Source: Streptomyces sp. CG4 (lineage in GTDB: Bacteria; Actinomycetota; Actinomycetes; Streptomycetales; Streptomycetaceae). Taken from it: 64,000 nucleotides of DNA. Location of the stretch: contig NZ_CP163525.1 in assembly GCF_041080655.1 (NCBI RefSeq), positions 6,572,001 through 6,636,000 of the forward strand, given 5' to 3'. Every line of letters starts with the position of its first letter. The stretch's first letter is position 1. A program made the position numbers and the translations under genes. Shown here in pieces: positions 62,989 to 64,000 of the stretch. Under the pieces are notes generated by a model, which ran no database searches, was not told the origin of the DNA, and saw nothing but the letters and a program-made list of their open reading frames with translations.

Positions 62989-64000
62989 CTAAAGAACCCC
63001 CGCGGCCTTCCGCTCCTCCGCAGTCAGCGGCGGCCCCGCCAAGGGGGGTCTCAGCGGCCCCACCGCGGCGGCGAGGAGCACACTCGGCGTCAGCAACACC
63101 TCCGCGCCCCGCTCCAGAGACGTCACGTCGGTCACCCGGCGGGCCACGCGGCCGTTGCCCGTCGCGGTGTACAGCAGGCGGCCGACGTAGGCGGACAGCA
63201 GCCGGTCCCGCACGGTGGGGCCGGAGGCCGTCGCGCCGGGGTAGAACACATCCTGGCCGAGGGCCAGGTCCCAGGCCGCGCGGACCGGCCGGGCGACCGC
63301 CCGCTGCACCCGGCGCGCCAGCCCCGGCGTGCCCCGGCCGTGCCGCCGTATCACCTCGCGGAGCAGCACCGCGCTCTGCGCGGCGACCGCCAGACCGTGG
63401 CCGTAGACCGGGTTGAACACGGCGAGCGCGTCACCGAGGACGGTGAAGTTCTCGGGCCACACCGGCATCCGCTCGAAGAAGTGCCGCCGGTTGACGGTGG
63501 AGCGGGTCACCGACACGTCGGACAGCGGCTCGGCGCTCTCCAGCAGTTCGCCGAGCAGCGGATGGCGCAGCCGCTCCCGGGCGAAGGGGAGGAAGGCCTC
63601 GTTCGCGGCGGAGGGTTCGCCGCCCCGGGTGCCGGACAGGGTGACGATCCACCGGCCCTGCTCGATGGGCAGCAGGAAGCCCGACCGGCCCGGTCCGTCG
63701 TCGTGCGGATCGGGCTGCACATTGATCACGGGGAAGCTGTCCCAGGTCGCCTCGGGGGCCCGGTAGAGACGGCTGGCATAAACCACGCCCGGGTCGATCT
63801 CCCGGTGCTCCGGCGCGGGCAGCCCGAGGTCGGCCAGCCACCGTGTGGCCCGGGATCCGCGCCCGGTGGCGTCGACCACGAGGCCGGCGGCGAGGGTGTG
63901 CTCGGCACCGTCCCGCGTCCGCAGCCGTACGCCGGTGACCGCCGTGTCGGTGCCGGTGAGGCCGAGAGCCTCGGTGCGGTCGACGAGGTCGATCCGCGCA
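62989..64000 (-). CDS. FAD-dependent oxidoreductase/monooxygenase, N-terminus outside the window
   Basis: The frame is open to the window end; about 335 residues of the C-terminal part are seen. VVDATGRGSRATRWLADLG and FTVLGDALAVFNPVYGHGLAVAAQSA are the two FAD-contact motifs of the geranylgeranyl-reductase/UbiH-like flavoprotein group. The remainder (SAYVGRLLYTATGNGRVARRV) is the usual helical tail. The N-terminal GxGxxG motif lies beyond base 64000. Substrate unknown. An ATG inside (63879) would start after the FAD fold and is not the real start. Confidence 0.8.
   Translation of the reverse strand, partial: ARIDLVDRTEALGLTGTDTAVTGVRLRTRDGAEHTLAAGLVVDATGRGSRATRWLADLGLPAPEHREIDPGVVYASRLYRAPEATWDSFPVINVQPDPHDDGPGRSGFLLPIEQGRWIVTLSGTRGGEPSAANEAFLPFARERLRHPLLGELLESAEPLSDVSVTRSTVNRRHFFERMPVWPENFTVLGDALAVFNPVYGHGLAVAAQSAVLLREVIRRHGRGTPGLARRVQRAVARPVRAAWDLALGQDVFYPGATASGPTVRDRLLSAYVGRLLYTATGNGRVARRVTDVTSLERGAEVLLTPSVLLAAAVGPLRPPLAGPPLTAEERKAAGVL

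Noticed and set aside
1..64000. Biosynthetic gene cluster
   Set aside because: matB, a methyltransferase and an SDR are present, but no polyketide, peptide or terpene synthase is seen anywhere in the window.

Overview
The window is a piece of a Streptomyces (or very close actinomycete) chromosome. Base composition is very GC-rich with strong third-position GC, GTG starts are frequent, genes often overlap by a few bases, and the gene content is typical of the genus: hrdA-type sigma factor, dnaG, dgt, an assimilatory nirB/nirD cluster, a TSUP permease, a class F sortase, mbl, matB and a Pro-rich Ser/Thr kinase. From memory, the flanks resemble the S. coelicolor nirB to hrdA and mbl to matB neighbourhoods. 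No database was searched.

Left core part (1-31.2 kb). An MFS pump (cut by the window start) overlaps a cupin gene. A three-gene sugar-type ABC importer follows. The nitrite-assimilation operon (FAD oxidoreductase, nirB, nirD) runs leftward from a probable GlnR box at 8757-8794. The matching nitrate reductase gene at 14.1-16.1 kb is broken by one single-base frameshift and one deletion with an inverted fragment, so nitrite use looks intact but nitrate use through this gene does not. Between them lie a TSUP permease, a sortase with a membrane partner, a frameshifted histidine kinase, a GGCT-like protein and an arylamine N-acetyltransferase. Then come a YdcF-type membrane protein, a sirohydrochlorin-chelatase-like protein, dgt, a ferredoxin-reductase-type flavoprotein, dnaG, hrdA, a heterodimeric ABC exporter, a xylulokinase-like kinase, two identical tRNA-Asn genes and a tRNA-Met(CAT).

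Accessory region (31.2-51.8 kb). It starts directly behind tRNA-Met and looks like a layered, decaying genomic island. It holds a 5'-truncated DUF6177-like gene; a polymorphic toxin in which a PrsW-like intramembrane protease is fused to an AT-rich C-terminal toxin domain, followed by a likely immunity gene; fragments of a LysR regulator, of an IQARDVHG-motif protein and of an ISAs1-type transposase; a run of secreted and membrane proteins including a 1347-residue lytic-transglycosylase/golvesin-like/SGNH enzyme; an IS5-family element with intact ends; a methyltransferase; an SGNH hydrolase; and a siphophage tail-gene remnant. That remnant (tail terminator, tail tube, tail assembly chaperones G and G-T) keeps a classic GGGAAAA -1 frameshift site although several of its genes are damaged. 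A secreted ricin-lectin protein closes the region.

Right core part (51.9-64 kb). A Ser/Thr kinase, a 33-residue candidate small protein and a histidine-kinase remnant are followed by mbl, a fused carboxyltransferase and matB (malonyl-CoA synthesis and use). Then come an O-methyltransferase with a LysR regulator, a divergent SDR, an unknown conserved protein, an IclR regulator overlapping an SMP-30 lactonase, and a flavoprotein cut by the window end.

The strongest candidates for less-described biology are the PrsW-toxin/immunity pair, the secreted wall-enzyme cluster at 37.7-43.9 kb, and the two unusual DNA features in the left part: the intergenic 22-bp minisatellite upstream of the sortase and the inverted fragment inside nasA.
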